From assembly GCA_017522685.1 (NCBI GenBank), contig JAFWYN010000030.1, positions 30,368-94,367 on the forward strand: a DNA stretch of 64,000 nt, in the 5' to 3' direction. This document shows, piece after piece, positions 51,500 through 61,292 of this stretch. Below the pieces are notes generated by a model. That model was given only the letters and a program-made list of their open reading frames with translations, made no database searches and was not told the origin of the DNA. This stretch comes from Lachnospiraceae bacterium. Its GTDB lineage: Bacteria; Bacillota_A; Clostridia; Lachnospirales; Lachnospiraceae. A program made the position numbers and the translations under genes. Numbering within the stretch: position 1 is the first letter of the stretch; the number at the start of each line of letters is the position of its first letter.

Positions 51500-52492
51500 A
51501 TGAGCGGATATAAACCACCATTTCATATAACAAATGAGATATTAGCTTATGTATCTTCTATTTCTGAAAAGATTGGTAAGATATCTGTAGCAAACAATCT
51601 TGAGACAAAGCCTCATCTTAGAAGAAATAATAGAATTAAATCTATACATTCATCATTAAAGATTGAAGCAAATTCGTTATCTCTTGGTCAAGTTAGAGAT
51701 GTAATAAATGGAAAGTTAGTTCTTGGAGAACAAAAGGAAATACAAGAGGTTAAAAATGCCTATGTTGCTTATGAAAAGATTAGCGATATTAATCCATACA
51801 GCATAAAGAAGCTTAAAGAATTTCATGGTATTATGACAAAGTATATTGTCGAGGAGTCCGGAGATTTTAGAAAAGGGGAGGAAGGTGTTTTTAACGGAGA
51901 TGTATGTACTTTTATGTGTCCTCCTGCAAGATTTGTTCCGGGGCAGATGGAAGAACTTTTTTCCTGGATGAAAAAGGAAAGAAACAGTATACATCCTCTC
52001 ATTTTAAGTAGTGTTTTTCATTATGAATTTGTGTTTATTCATCCTTTCTCGGACGGTAACGGAAGAATGGCAAGGCTATGGCATACCACAATTTTATCTC
52101 AATGGAAACCAATCTTTGAATTTATACCGATAGAAAGTCAGATTGAAAAGTTTCAAGATGACTATTATGAAGCAATCGCGAAATGTCATGTAGAGGGAGA
52201 GTCTACTACGTTTATAGAGTTCATGCTTATGCAGATAGATAAAATCTTAGATGAAGTATTGGTACAGATATCAGAAAGTGGCGAACAAATGACAGAGTAT
52301 TTAAAAAGAATGCTAGATGTCATGGAATACGATGTGCCATATACAGCGACTACTATTATGGGAATGTTAGGATTAAGGTCAAAAGAAACATTTCGGAAAA
52401 ACTATATGAATCCGGCATTGGAACTTAATCTTGTAAGAATGACGATACCTGATAAGCCAAATAGTAAAAATCAAAGATATATAAGGTGTTAA
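51500..52492 (+). CDS. Fic-domain protein (AMPylase family)
   Basis: 330 residues. The catalytic motif HPFSDGNGR is at 181-189. An N-terminal inhibitory helix is likely at 50-58 (HSSLKIEAN: Ser-x3-Glu as in S52/E56), although the residue after Glu is Ala rather than Gly/Asn. The C-terminus (DVPYTATTIMGMLGLRSKETFR) looks like a winged helix, common in this Fic subgroup. Fic enzymes transfer AMP or another phosphate compound to target proteins. The gene is AT-rich, lies between two palindromic repeats, and separates a T-box from its probable target gene. Confidence 0.88.
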   Translation: MSGYKPPFHITNEILAYVSSISEKIGKISVANNLETKPHLRRNNRIKSIHSSLKIEANSLSLGQVRDVINGKLVLGEQKEIQEVKNAYVAYEKISDINPYSIKKLKEFHGIMTKYIVEESGDFRKGEEGVFNGDVCTFMCPPARFVPGQMEELFSWMKKERNSIHPLILSSVFHYEFVFIHPFSDGNGRMARLWHTTILSQWKPIFEFIPIESQIEKFQDDYYEAIAKCHVEGESTTFIEFMLMQIDKILDEVLVQISESGEQMTEYLKRMLDVMEYDVPYTATTIMGMLGLRSKETFRKNYMNPALELNLVRMTIPDKPNSKNQRYIRC

Positions 52493-52505
52493 TGAGAGAG
52501 GGAAC

Positions 52506-52588
52506 GGTGACGCAGCATATGGGGAAGATGCCCATAAGGGCGGATGCTGAATGGTGCAGGGCGATACAGAGAAGGGAATTTGAATTTT
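52506..52588 (+). repeat. Palindromic repeat, type 2, copy 2 (between Fic and SMI1/KNR4 genes)
   Basis: CAGCAT (52513-52518) pairs with ATGCTG (52544-52549), with the inner hairpin GCCC-ATAA-GGGC, then AATGGTGCAGGGCGATACAG and GAATTTGAATTTTACG. Shares GGTGCA-GGCGA and the inner hairpin with the copy before the Fic gene. Confidence 0.65.
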
Positions 52589-52616
52589 ACGAAATGATAA
52601 TGGGAGGAAATCAATT

Positions 52617-53399
52617 ATGACTTTGGCGGAATATAAGGAATATATGAAGGATTTTTTTGAGAAGTATTATGAAAAGCTTTCACGAGATGATATTAATATA
52701 AAACGACCTCTTAATGAGAAAAATCGTGAGATGTGGGCAGATGATGCAGAACCAAATGAAGAATGGAAGAAATGGAAGCTTGTTCCAGCTGTTATTGATG
52801 AAAGTGAAATTGCAGACTTTGAACAAAAAATTGGTGTTGAGTTGCCACTTTCTGTGAAAGCATTTTTAACAACTTATTATCATTTTTTCGAAGAGCCAAT
52901 TGGTGTAAATCCATGTTCAGAACATTTTAAAGGAATGAGAAATGCGTGGAATCCGATATTAATAAAATGTGGATATTTGCCTATTACTTGGAATGAAGAA
53001 CATTACAGTATTCGGTGCGTACAACTTACCAATACGACTGCTGAGGCAGAGGGCGGAGTTTATCAGATTGACCACGAAATACTATTTGATTTTGATGAAG
53101 AAAATGTGATAAAAGAAGAAATTGATAAAAACATGGAATTTTTGTCAGATAATCTACTGACGTATTTAGATGAAATATTGAATGATAAGGATAAAGATTC
53201 TTTACATAGAGCATTAATGAATGATGTGTTGGCGGTATTAAGTGATAATTTTGACATTGAAGATTCTGATATGTTGGAAATGAAAATAGAGGAAGATTAT
53301 GAAAGTATTTTCGATGCATTAATGCCGGTAATGGAAAAATACGACTTATCAGAGGATGATGTGGATGATATATTAGACGAGGCAGAGTATTGGCTTTAA
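52617..53399 (+). CDS. SMI1/KNR4-family protein (immunity-like)
   Basis: 260 residues, GGAGGA site. VPAVIDESEIADFEQKIGVELPLSVKAFLTTYYHF is the typical SMI1/KNR4 (SUKH) opening, followed by strand-rich sequence and an acidic helical C-terminus (DLSEDDVDDILDEAEYWL). Many members protect against polymorphic toxins. No toxin gene is adjacent, so this may be an orphan immunity gene or serve another role. AT-rich, single gene between palindromic repeats. Confidence 0.78.
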   Translation: MTLAEYKEYMKDFFEKYYEKLSRDDINIKRPLNEKNREMWADDAEPNEEWKKWKLVPAVIDESEIADFEQKIGVELPLSVKAFLTTYYHFFEEPIGVNPCSEHFKGMRNAWNPILIKCGYLPITWNEEHYSIRCVQLTNTTAEAEGGVYQIDHEILFDFDEENVIKEEIDKNMEFLSDNLLTYLDEILNDKDKDSLHRALMNDVLAVLSDNFDIEDSDMLEMKIEEDYESIFDALMPVMEKYDLSEDDVDDILDEAEYWL

Positions 53400-53420
53400 A
53401 ATGTGAACAATGAATCAAGA

Positions 53421-53516
53421 AAATTTCAGTTTTGTGGAGAGTAGCCATGCCGACAGGTTCGTAAGCTAAAGCTTACTCACTGTCGCGGCATTCGCCGTAT
53501 ACATCTGAAAGCGAAT
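53421..53516 (+). repeat. Long palindrome before proS
   Basis: TTTCAG (53424-53429) pairs with CTGAAA (53505-53510). Within, ATGCCGACAG (53447-53456) pairs with CTGTCGCGGCAT (53480-53491), and GTAAGC with GCTTAC. The left part TTTTGTGGAGAG is the same as in copy 4 of the first array, so the inner hairpin looks inserted in the loop of that repeat. The element at 12266-12341 has the same GCCATGCCGACA core. Another hairpin (CTGCC-GAGC/GCTC-GGCAG) follows at 53520-53545. Confidence 0.7.
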
Positions 53517-53615
53517 ATGCCTGCCCGTGAGCAAGCTCCCGGCAGTCAATTCGTTTCATCTGTGCATGGCTCATTACTACGCGCAAATATATATTATATA
53601 AAGGAGAAAAGAAAA

Positions 53616-55052
53616 ATGGCAGACAACAAAAAGATGGTGGAAGCGATTACTTCCATGGACGTGGATTTTGCACAATGGTACACAGACGTTGTGAAAAAGG
53701 CAGAATTGATTGATTATACCAGCGTAAAGGGCTGTATGGTAATCAAGCCCGCAGGCTATGCAATCTGGGAGCTAATCCAGAAGCAGCTGGACGCTATGTT
53801 CAAGGAAACAGGTGTAGAAAATGTTTACTTACCTATGTTTATTCCGGAGTCCTTACTTCAGAAGGAGAAGGACCATGTAGAAGGCTTTGCGCCTGAAGTA
53901 GCATGGGTTACCCATGGCGGTTTAAATCCTTTGCAGGAGAGAATGTGTGTAAGACCTACCTCTGAAACCCTGTTCTGTGATTTCTACAAGAACGATATCC
54001 AGTCCTACAGAGACTTACCTAAGGTTTATAACCAGTGGTGTTCCGTAGTACGTTGGGAAAAGGAAACCAGACCTTTCTTACGTTCCAGAGAGTTCTTATG
54101 GCAGGAAGGACATACTGCCCACGCCACCGCTGAGGATGCGGAAGCAAGAACCATTCAGATGTTGAATGTATACGCACAGTTCTGTGAGGAAGTGCTTGCT
54201 ATCCCTGTAGTAAAGGGTCAGAAGACCGATAAGGAGAAGTTTGCAGGTGCGGAAGCTACCTATACCATCGAAGCATTGATGCATGACGGTAAGGCTTTGC
54301 AGTCCGGTACCAGCCACAATTTCGGTGACGGTTTTGCGAAGGCATTTGGTATTCAGTTTACCGATAAGGATAATACTTTGAAATATGTACATCAGACCTC
54401 TTGGGGTATGACCACCCGTTTGATTGGTGCCATCATCATGGTACATGGTGACAACGAAGGTCTGGTAATGCCTCCTAAGGTAGCCCCTGTACAGGTTTGC
54501 ATCATCCCTATTCAGCAGAAGAAGGAAGGGGTACTGGACAAGGCATACGAGCTGCGTGACAGATTAAAAGCAGACTTTAGAGTAAAGGTGGATGATACCG
54601 ACAAGACTCCCGGTTACAAGTTTGCAGAAGCTGAAATGCGCGGTTATCCTATCCGTGTGGAAATCGGTCCTAAGGACATTGAAGCAAATAAATGTGTGAT
54701 TTGCCGTCGTGATACCAGAGAAAAAATCGAGGTTTCTTTGGATGAGCTGGAGGCAAAAGTGGCAGAACTTATGGAAACCATCCAGAAGGAAATGCTGGAA
54801 AGAGCACGTGCACACAGAGAAGAGCATACCTATGTGGCAAGAGATTTTGCAGAGTTGGAAAAGGTATTTACCGAAAAGAGCGGCTTTGTAAAAGCTATGT
54901 GGTGTGGTGAGCAGACCTGTGAAGACGTAATCAAGGAGAAACTCAGCGTAACCAGCCGTTGTATGCCTTTTGAACAGGAAGAGCTTAGCGACACCTGCGT
55001 ATGCTGTGGCGGAAAAGCAAAGAAGATGGTGTATTGGGGAAAGGCTTATTAA
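53616..55052 (+). CDS. proS: Prolyl-tRNA synthetase
   Basis: 478 residues from the ATG at 53616 (AAGGAG site); an upstream in-frame start at 53517 lies inside the palindromic region. Class II synthetase motifs: [15 protein letters not shown], motif 2 [26 protein letters not shown] region, [18 protein letters not shown] and motif 3 in the span 375-390; anticodon-binding and C-terminal zinc-like domain ([31 protein letters not shown]). This is the eukaryote/archaeon-like short form without the editing insert, as is usual in many Clostridia. It attaches proline to tRNA-Pro. Confidence 0.95.
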   Translation: MADNKKMVEAITSMDVDFAQWYTDVVKKAELIDYTSVKGCMVIKPAGYAIWELIQKQLDAMFKETGVENVYLPMFIPESLLQKEKDHVEGFAPEVAWVTHGGLNPLQERMCVRPTSETLFCDFYKNDIQSYRDLPKVYNQWCSVVRWEKETRPFLRSREFLWQEGHTAHATAEDAEARTIQMLNVYAQFCEEVLAIPVVKGQKTDKEKFAGAEATYTIEALMHDGKALQSGTSHNFGDGFAKAFGIQFTDKDNTLKYVHQTSWGMTTRLIGAIIMVHGDNEGLVMPPKVAPVQVCIIPIQQKKEGVLDKAYELRDRLKADFRVKVDDTDKTPGYKFAEAEMRGYPIRVEIGPKDIEANKCVICRRDTREKIEVSLDELEAKVAELMETIQKEMLERARAHREEHTYVARDFAELEKVFTEKSGFVKAMWCGEQTCEDVIKEKLSVTSRCMPFEQEELSDTCVCCGGKAKKMVYWGKAY

Positions 55053-55118
55053 AAATCAAGCGGCAATAAGTGCGAAGCACGGGCTACTGAGTCGGGATTA
55101 CTAAATTGAGGAACAACC

Positions 55119-56066
55119 ATGAACTATATTGTATTGGATTTGGAGTGGAATCAGGGCAATGCGGCAAAGGAACCGGAGAATTCGGAATTATCCTTTGAAA
55201 TCATTGAGATTGGTGCCATAAAACTGAATGATGATTTGGAGCTGGTGGGGGAATTCAGCAAGCTGATTAAACCACAGGTTCACAAGGAAATGCACCATAT
55301 CACCAGCAAGCTGATTCATATGCGCATTGAAGAGTTGAAGCGTGGCGAACCCTTTGTGAAAGTGATGAAGGACTTCTTAGAATGGTGCGGGGAGGAAGAG
55401 TACACCTTCTGTACCTGGGGTCCTTTGGATTTGACAGAGCTACAGCGCAATATGCGTTATTACAAGATGGAACCTTTATCAGAGGGGCCTATAACCTTTT
55501 TGGATGTGCAGAAGCTGTTCAGTATTGCTTTTGAGGACAGAAAAGCAAGGCGTTCCCTGGAGTGGGCAGTGGACCATCTGGAGATAGAAAAGGACATCCC
55601 TTTTCACAGGGCTTTTAGCGATGCTTACTATACTTCCAAGGTGTTGAGCCGGATTGAGAAGGATGTTTTTGAAAATGTGTCCTTTGATACCTATGTACCG
55701 CCGAAAAGCAGGGACAAAGAAATCAAAATCACTTTTGACACCTATCAGAAATATATTTCCAGAGAATTTGCGGATAAGGTGGCCGCCTTTAAGGACAGGG
55801 AGGTCAGCTCCAGCAAATGTTACCTTTGTCGCAAGAATTTACGAAAAAAGGTGAAGTGGTTTACCGCTAACGGTAAGAATTATTATTGTATTGCTTACTG
55901 TGAAGAGCATGGTTATCTGAAGGGAAAAGCCAGAGTCCGTAAGACGGATGATGGTGGTGTGTATATCGTAAAGACCACCAAATTTATCTCCGAGCAGGAT
56001 ATGGAGGATATTCTGCAAAAGAAAGAGCATGCTAAGAAAATGCGGAAAAAGAAAAATAAAAAGTAA
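55119..56066 (+). CDS. 3'-5' exonuclease (DnaQ-like) with C-terminal cysteine domain
   Basis: 315 residues. YIVLDLEWNQ (DxE), the ExoII region CTWGPLDLTELQRNM and HRAFSDAYYTSKVL (H-D) follow the DEDD exonuclease order. From residue 225 a further domain carries CYLCRKNLRKK and YYCIAYCEEHG, which looks like a zinc ribbon, and a basic tail (KKRKK type). It may process RNA or single-stranded DNA; the extra domain probably binds nucleic acid. Confidence 0.82.
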   Translation: MNYIVLDLEWNQGNAAKEPENSELSFEIIEIGAIKLNDDLELVGEFSKLIKPQVHKEMHHITSKLIHMRIEELKRGEPFVKVMKDFLEWCGEEEYTFCTWGPLDLTELQRNMRYYKMEPLSEGPITFLDVQKLFSIAFEDRKARRSLEWAVDHLEIEKDIPFHRAFSDAYYTSKVLSRIEKDVFENVSFDTYVPPKSRDKEIKITFDTYQKYISREFADKVAAFKDREVSSSKCYLCRKNLRKKVKWFTANGKNYYCIAYCEEHGYLKGKARVRKTDDGGVYIVKTTKFISEQDMEDILQKKEHAKKMRKKKNKK

Positions 56067-56073
56067 CAAAAAA

Positions 56074-56106
56074 ACAAGGTGGCCTAGCGCCGCCTTGTTC
56101 TTCTTT
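56074..56106. terminator. Terminator between the exonuclease and carboxypeptidase genes
   Basis: AACAAGG-GGC pairs with GCC-CCTTGTT around CTAGC; A-rich before and T-rich after, so it serves both converging genes and overlaps the 3' end of the carboxypeptidase gene. Confidence 0.75.
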
Positions 56107-57646
56107 GTCTTCTTTTTGCATCTGCAATTTGTTGTCTGCGCTTTTGTTGCAAGTCTACGGAGATATTCTGACGCTTGTAGCGTGTGCTGCGTCCCCGTCT
56201 TCTTCTGACCCACATATCCCGGCTGCTGCGGGAGGGGTTGATCTGATAATTACGCAGGAATAAGAGGATGACACCCAATACAGCAAGACAGCCTGCAACA
56301 ATTCCTAAGAAGATAAAAATCTTTTTTAAATTGATAAAGAAAAAGGAAGGTTCTTTTTCTTCTTTGGTAGTGTCGGTCTGTGGTTTGGAAACTGTGTCGT
56401 CAGAGGAATCTGCTTCACCGTCTGCCATTTCGAAATCGTAGCCTTCATCATCTGCCATGGTGAAATCAATGGACGCTTCTCCCACAACAGCATCATAGTA
56501 CTTGTAAGTAAGCTTTGCGGCTTCCTTCTTGCCGGTACCTTCATAACTGATGGTAGCTGTGGCATCTGAAAAAGCAGCATTCTTGGGCAAGATAATATAG
56601 TCCGCTTCGTTTAGGGCAAGTAAGCTTTCGGAGCTGCCGAATATATCATTGCTGCCGGAGTAGGAATTACCGGTGCTTAGGTTGTATTTGGTTTCGTTGT
56701 CGGCAATATTGTGTTTGTCAAAATTGTTAAAGCCGTATTCGAAAAGGGCGATAGTGTCTTCATATTGATGAGGAGATTCATCCTTAAATACCACGCAAAT
56801 CAGTTTCATACCGTTTCGCTCTGCGCAGGATACCAAGCAGCTTCTGGCAGCATTGGTATAGCCTGTCTTACAGCCCACCAAACCTTCATAGGCATATTGC
56901 TTGCCGGGAATCAGAAGCATCATATTGTTCTCCCAGATTTCGTGGGGCTGTGTATCTGTAGGATAAAGATGAAGCTGTTTCATCTGGGTCATCTGGCAGA
57001 GGATATCATTCTCAAAGAAAGCACGTCCGATCATAGCCATGTCGTAAACGGTGGTCACATGCTCTTCGTTAGGAAGACCGTTAGGGTTTACAAAATTGCT
57101 GTTTAAGCAGCCCAGTTCTTTGGCTCTTTCATTCATGATGGGGGCGAAGGCCTCCCAGCTGTCGCCGGCAATATGTTCTGCAACACCGAAGGACACCTCG
57201 TTGGCAGAGCGGATTAATATGGCCTTTAAGCAATCCTCCATGGGAAGCTGCTCGTCGGCGTCGATACCAATGTGATTACTGCCCGGATCGATATCATGAG
57301 TGGCTTTGTAGGAAAAGGTGACCATTTCATCCAAAGAGCATCTTTCCATGGCAATAAGAGTGGTCAATATCTTGGTAGTACTGGCAGGATAATGCCGGGT
57401 GTGTATATTTTTGGAATACAGGATAACACCCGTATCCGCATCCATGAGGATGGCGGATTCTGCACTGATAATAGGGCCGGCCGGCCAGTTTTTCCATTGG
57501 TTGGATTCCACTGCCATGGCTTGATTGGCAAGAATACGGTCTTCGATTTCCGTAGCCTGTACGGGCATGGTTTGCAGTAAAACCGTGAGCCCTAATGCAT
57601 ATGTGATTCCTCGAAGGGAGGATTTGAAAAACTTTTTAAAAATCAT
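56084..57646 (-). CDS. D-alanyl-D-alanine carboxypeptidase (PBP5/DacF-like) with basic tail
   Basis: 520 residues. Signal peptide to about residue 31. Serine peptidase S11 motifs: S89-T-T-K92, S147-A-N149 and K260-T-G262. A beta-rich domain follows; near residue 445 there is a membrane helix (IFIFLGIVAGCLAVLGVILLF), then a cytoplasmic tail very rich in Arg (WVRRRRGRSTRYKRQ to RRQRRTRRR). The enzyme trims the terminal D-Ala of peptidoglycan stem peptides. The long basic tail is unusual; standard DacA/DacF ends in an amphipathic anchor. Confidence 0.92.
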   Translation of the reverse strand: MIFKKFFKSSLRGITYALGLTVLLQTMPVQATEIEDRILANQAMAVESNQWKNWPAGPIISAESAILMDADTGVILYSKNIHTRHYPASTTKILTTLIAMERCSLDEMVTFSYKATHDIDPGSNHIGIDADEQLPMEDCLKAILIRSANEVSFGVAEHIAGDSWEAFAPIMNERAKELGCLNSNFVNPNGLPNEEHVTTVYDMAMIGRAFFENDILCQMTQMKQLHLYPTDTQPHEIWENNMMLLIPGKQYAYEGLVGCKTGYTNAARSCLVSCAERNGMKLICVVFKDESPHQYEDTIALFEYGFNNFDKHNIADNETKYNLSTGNSYSGSNDIFGSSESLLALNEADYIILPKNAAFSDATATISYEGTGKKEAAKLTYKYYDAVVGEASIDFTMADDEGYDFEMADGEADSSDDTVSKPQTDTTKEEKEPSFFFINLKKIFIFLGIVAGCLAVLGVILLFLRNYQINPSRSSRDMWVRRRRGRSTRYKRQNISVDLQQKRRQQIADAKRRQRRTRRR

Positions 57647-57848
57647 AAGTAATACCTTTCATAAAACATTCTAATCCTTATCATACACTATTTATGAAAA
57701 AAACGAAATGATTTGCGAAAAATTTAATAAAGTTTTAGAGATTGTAGCTTTTCAAACCAGGGGAAATAAGGTAAGATTATCCATGAAAGAAGAATGTAAT
57801 AATGTATGTCATCCGGCGTAAGATGGCAGAATATAAGGAGAATAGATT

Positions 57849-58493
57849 ATGCGTTTAAGAAATGTGGCAGGCTCCAGAGAAGCCATTGCGGAAAGTGCTT
57901 ATGTGGTGCCTGAGGAAGTAATGTTCGAAAAGCCCGGAAAATGGGCGGAAATTTTTGGAAACAACAATCCCATCCATATTGAAATCGGTATGGGAAAGGG
58001 ACAGTTTATACATGCTTTGGCAAAGAAGAACCCACAGATTAATTATGTGGGTGTGGAGAAATACTCCAGTGTACTGATTCGTGCCATTCAGAAGATGGAG
58101 CAGGAGGAACTTCCCAATCTGAAGTTTTTGCGTATGGATGCGGAGGATGTGGATAAGGTGTTCGGTACCGGTGAAGTGGATAAGATATACTTAAACTTTT
58201 CGGACCCCTGGCCCAAGGATCGTCATGCCAAGCGCAGACTTCCTTCCAGAGAGTTCCTGGCCCGCTATGATAAGATTTTGAAGAAGGATTGCAAGCTGGA
58301 GTTTAAAACGGACAATCGTGATTTGTTTGATTTTGCGGTGGAGGAACTGGAACCTGCCGGCTGGAAGGCAGAGGTTATTACTTATGATTTACATGCGGAT
58401 GCCAAGTTGGTGGAAGGCAATATTATGACCGAGTACGAGGAAAAGTTTTCCTCCATGGGCAATCCTATTTGTAAATATATCATTTTTAGGTAA
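57849..58493 (+). CDS. trmB: tRNA (guanine-N(7)-)-methyltransferase
   Basis: 214 residues. IHIEIGMGKGQFIHALA is the SAM-binding motif, LNFSDPWPKDRHAKRRL the family signature, and FKTDNRDLFDFA follows. It methylates G46 of tRNA. A GGAG site precedes the ATG; a small hairpin (GTCATC/GATGGC) is in the leader. Followed after 34 bases by thioredoxin. Confidence 0.95.
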   Translation: MRLRNVAGSREAIAESAYVVPEEVMFEKPGKWAEIFGNNNPIHIEIGMGKGQFIHALAKKNPQINYVGVEKYSSVLIRAIQKMEQEELPNLKFLRMDAEDVDKVFGTGEVDKIYLNFSDPWPKDRHAKRRLPSREFLARYDKILKKDCKLEFKTDNRDLFDFAVEELEPAGWKAEVITYDLHADAKLVEGNIMTEYEEKFSSMGNPICKYIIFR

Positions 58494-58527
58494 ACTAAGT
58501 TTATAAACAGAAAGGAAGGATAAAAAA

Positions 58528-58842
58528 ATGATTTTTGATTCAACAAATTTTCAGAGTGAAGTATTGGAGTCAGAGCTTCCCGTGTTGGTAGATTTCTTTG
58601 CAGCATGGTGTGGTCCCTGCCGTATGATGGCACCTTTGGTAGAGAAGATGGCAGAAAAATATGAAGGAAAGATGAAAATCGGCAAGTTGGATGTGGAAGA
58701 TTCCATGGATATTGCACAGAAGTATCGAGTGATGAATATTCCCACATTTATCTTTTTCAAGAACGGAGAAGCAGTGGAAACTCACGTGGGCGGCATGTCT
58801 GCCGCTGAATTGGAAGCTAAGATTCAGCAGTATATGGCGTAA
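58528..58842 (+). CDS. trxA: Thioredoxin
   Basis: 104 residues, the standard length. Active site WCGPC with C28 and C31; DVEDSMDIAQKYRVMNIPTFIFF supplies the cis-proline motif; GGMSAAELEAKI at the C-terminus. It reduces protein disulfides in the cytoplasm together with thioredoxin reductase, which is not in the window. Confidence 0.95.
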   Translation: MIFDSTNFQSEVLESELPVLVDFFAAWCGPCRMMAPLVEKMAEKYEGKMKIGKLDVEDSMDIAQKYRVMNIPTFIFFKNGEAVETHVGGMSAAELEAKIQQYMA

Positions 58843-58964
58843 GTTTAGAAATCTTTTAGATATGTGTCCGGGATTTCACATTTATTCTATTGATTCTGCT
58901 TAAAAAAATGGTTAAAATGGTAAGTATCTTGTGGATAACAATACTTATTATAAGGAGTTTATAG

Positions 58965-61097
58965 ATGGAAAACCAAAACAACAAAGGAAACGGAAATAAT
59001 CCGAATCAAAACCAGAAGCGCCCAAGCTCTATGATGATACTTTTGACCGTGCTGATTACCATATTGATGATTTCAGCATGCTGGTCCATGTTTTCGGGTG
59101 GTGCGGGAAGCGAAGAAGAGGTGACTTACAGCCGGTTTATTTCGGAGCTGGAAGCAGAACGGATAGATGCCATTGAAATTACAAGCGGTAATGTAAAGTA
59201 CAAGCTGAAGGAGGAGTTTGATAAGAAGTCTTCAAATCCCTACGGCTATTTTGGTAAAAGTTCTAAAATATATACTACGTTACTGATAGAGGACCATACT
59301 ACAGTAACACAGCGTGCCATTGCCCATGGCGTGGAAATCAAGGGCGTATCCAGCGGCACGGGAGACATGATTATCAATGTGTTGCTGACAGTGATATTGC
59401 CTCTGATTCTGATGTGGATTTTGTTAGGCTTTTTGTTCCGTAAAATGGGCGGCGGTGGCGGTCCCATGGGCGTGGGCAAGAGCAATGCAAAGGTATATGT
59501 ACAAAAGGAAACCGGTGTGACCTTTAAGGATGTGGCAGGTGAAGATGAAGCGAAAGAATCTCTTCAGGAGGTAGTGGATTTCCTGCACAATCCCGGCAAA
59601 TATTCCAAGATAGGTGCGAAATTGCCCAAGGGTGCTTTGCTGGTGGGACCTCCCGGTACCGGTAAGACTTTGCTGGCAAAGGCAGTAGCAGGTGAGGCAC
59701 ATGTGCCTTTCTTCTCACTGACCGGTTCGGACTTTATCGAGCTGTATGTTGGTGTGGGTGCCAGCCGTGTAAGAGATTTGTTTAAGGAAGCGGCGAAGAA
59801 CGCACCTTGTATTGTATTTATCGATGAGATTGATGCCATCGGACGAAGCCGTGATTCCAAATACGGCGGCGGCAATGAAGAGCGTGAACAGACCTTGAAT
59901 CAGCTGTTGTCCGAAATGGATGGTTTTGACAGCTCCAAGGGTGTGTTGATTTTAGCAGCTACCAACCGTCCGGAGATTCTGGATAAGGCACTGCTCAGAC
60001 CCGGCCGTTTCGACAGAAGAATCATCGTGGATAAGCCCGACTTAAAGGGACGTGTAGAGATATTAAAGGTGCATGCCAAGGATGTGAAGATGGACGAAAC
60101 CGTGGATTTGGAAGAAATTGCACTGGCAACCAGTGGTGCGGTAGGTTCCGACCTGGCGAATATGATAAACGAAGCTGCTATTAACGCAGTTAAGGAAAAA
60201 CGCGAATTTGTAAGCCAGCAGGATTTGTTCGTAGCAGTGGAGCAGGTGCTGGTAGGTAAGGAAAAGAAGGACCGTATCATGAGTAAGGAAGAACGCCGTA
60301 TCGTTTCTTATCATGAGGTGGGTCATGCATTGGTAAGTGCTTTGCAAAAGAACTCCGAGCCTGTGCAGAAGATTACCATCGTACCCCGTACCATGGGTGC
60401 TTTGGGTTATGTAATGCATGTGCCGGAAGAGGAGAAATACCTGAACACAGAGGCGGAGCTTCGTGATATGTTGGTAGGTTTGCTGGCAGGCCGTGCAGCC
60501 GAGGAAATCGTATTTGATACGGTGACCACCGGCGCTTCCAATGATATTGAGAAGGCTACCAATATTGCCAAGGCCATGATTACCCAGTACGGTATGAGTA
60601 AGAAGTTCGGACTTATTGGTCTGGCGACTGTAGAAAGCCGTTATCTGGATGGTTCGGCACATCTGAATTGTAGTGATGCTACAGCAGCTGAGATAGATAC
60701 GGAAGTGGTGAACCTGCTGAAGGAGAGCTACGATAAGGCATTAGAGCTTCTGCGTGAAAACAGAGAGCTGATGGATAAGCTTGCAGAGTTCCTGATTGAG
60801 AAGGAAACCATCACCGGCAAAGAGTTTATGCAGATCTTCCGCAAGGAAAAGGGGTTGCCTGAACCGGAAGAAAAGGAAGAGGAAAGAAAGACTGAGCAGG
60901 CGGAGAAGCCGGAAGAACCTACGGTGGATGTGGCAGTTACGGATGAAAGCAAGACGATGGAAGAACAGAAGGAAGATGTTGCTGAAACAGCTTCTGAAGA
61001 AACCACAGAGGAGCCGGGGCAGGAGGAGTCTCCTCAGGCTGACGATACTTCTAAGGATGGAAATGTAGGACGCTTCTCTAACGGTAGGTTGGATTAA
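58965..61097 (+). CDS. ftsH: ATP-dependent zinc metalloprotease FtsH
   Basis: 710 residues. Membrane helices at about 20-45 and 130-155 flank an external domain. AAA domain: [17 protein letters not shown] (Walker A), [12 protein letters not shown] (Walker B), [20 protein letters not shown] (second region of homology). Protease: HEVGHALVS with zinc histidines and [13 protein letters not shown]. The last 75 residues are acidic and low-complexity (Glu/Thr/Ser), with no known role. It degrades membrane and regulatory proteins. A possible promoter (TTGATT, 17 bases, TAAAAT) lies just before the gene. Confidence 0.96.
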   Translation: MENQNNKGNGNNPNQNQKRPSSMMILLTVLITILMISACWSMFSGGAGSEEEVTYSRFISELEAERIDAIEITSGNVKYKLKEEFDKKSSNPYGYFGKSSKIYTTLLIEDHTTVTQRAIAHGVEIKGVSSGTGDMIINVLLTVILPLILMWILLGFLFRKMGGGGGPMGVGKSNAKVYVQKETGVTFKDVAGEDEAKESLQEVVDFLHNPGKYSKIGAKLPKGALLVGPPGTGKTLLAKAVAGEAHVPFFSLTGSDFIELYVGVGASRVRDLFKEAAKNAPCIVFIDEIDAIGRSRDSKYGGGNEEREQTLNQLLSEMDGFDSSKGVLILAATNRPEILDKALLRPGRFDRRIIVDKPDLKGRVEILKVHAKDVKMDETVDLEEIALATSGAVGSDLANMINEAAINAVKEKREFVSQQDLFVAVEQVLVGKEKKDRIMSKEERRIVSYHEVGHALVSALQKNSEPVQKITIVPRTMGALGYVMHVPEEEKYLNTEAELRDMLVGLLAGRAAEEIVFDTVTTGASNDIEKATNIAKAMITQYGMSKKFGLIGLATVESRYLDGSAHLNCSDATAAEIDTEVVNLLKESYDKALELLRENRELMDKLAEFLIEKETITGKEFMQIFRKEKGLPEPEEKEEERKTEQAEKPEEPTVDVAVTDESKTMEEQKEDVAETASEETTEEPGQEESPQADDTSKDGNVGRFSNGRLD

Positions 61098-61139
61098 GGA
61101 CGCAAAGATTATATTGTGAACAATATAAGACATCAAAGT

Positions 61140-61179
61140 AGCACGAATTACACATTAAGGTGGTAATTCGTGCTTTTTT
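61140..61179 (+). terminator. Terminator after ftsH
   Basis: GCACGAATTAC (61141-61151) pairs perfectly with GTAATTCGTGC (61163-61173), followed by TTTTTT. Confidence 0.92.
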
Positions 61180-61292
61180 GTAGAATTGAAGATTGACTTT
61201 TTCCTGATTATAATTATATCATAACAACTTTTTATTATGTTTATGAAGTTGTGTGAGTACAGTAGTGACAATTTATGATGGGGAGAAAGAAA

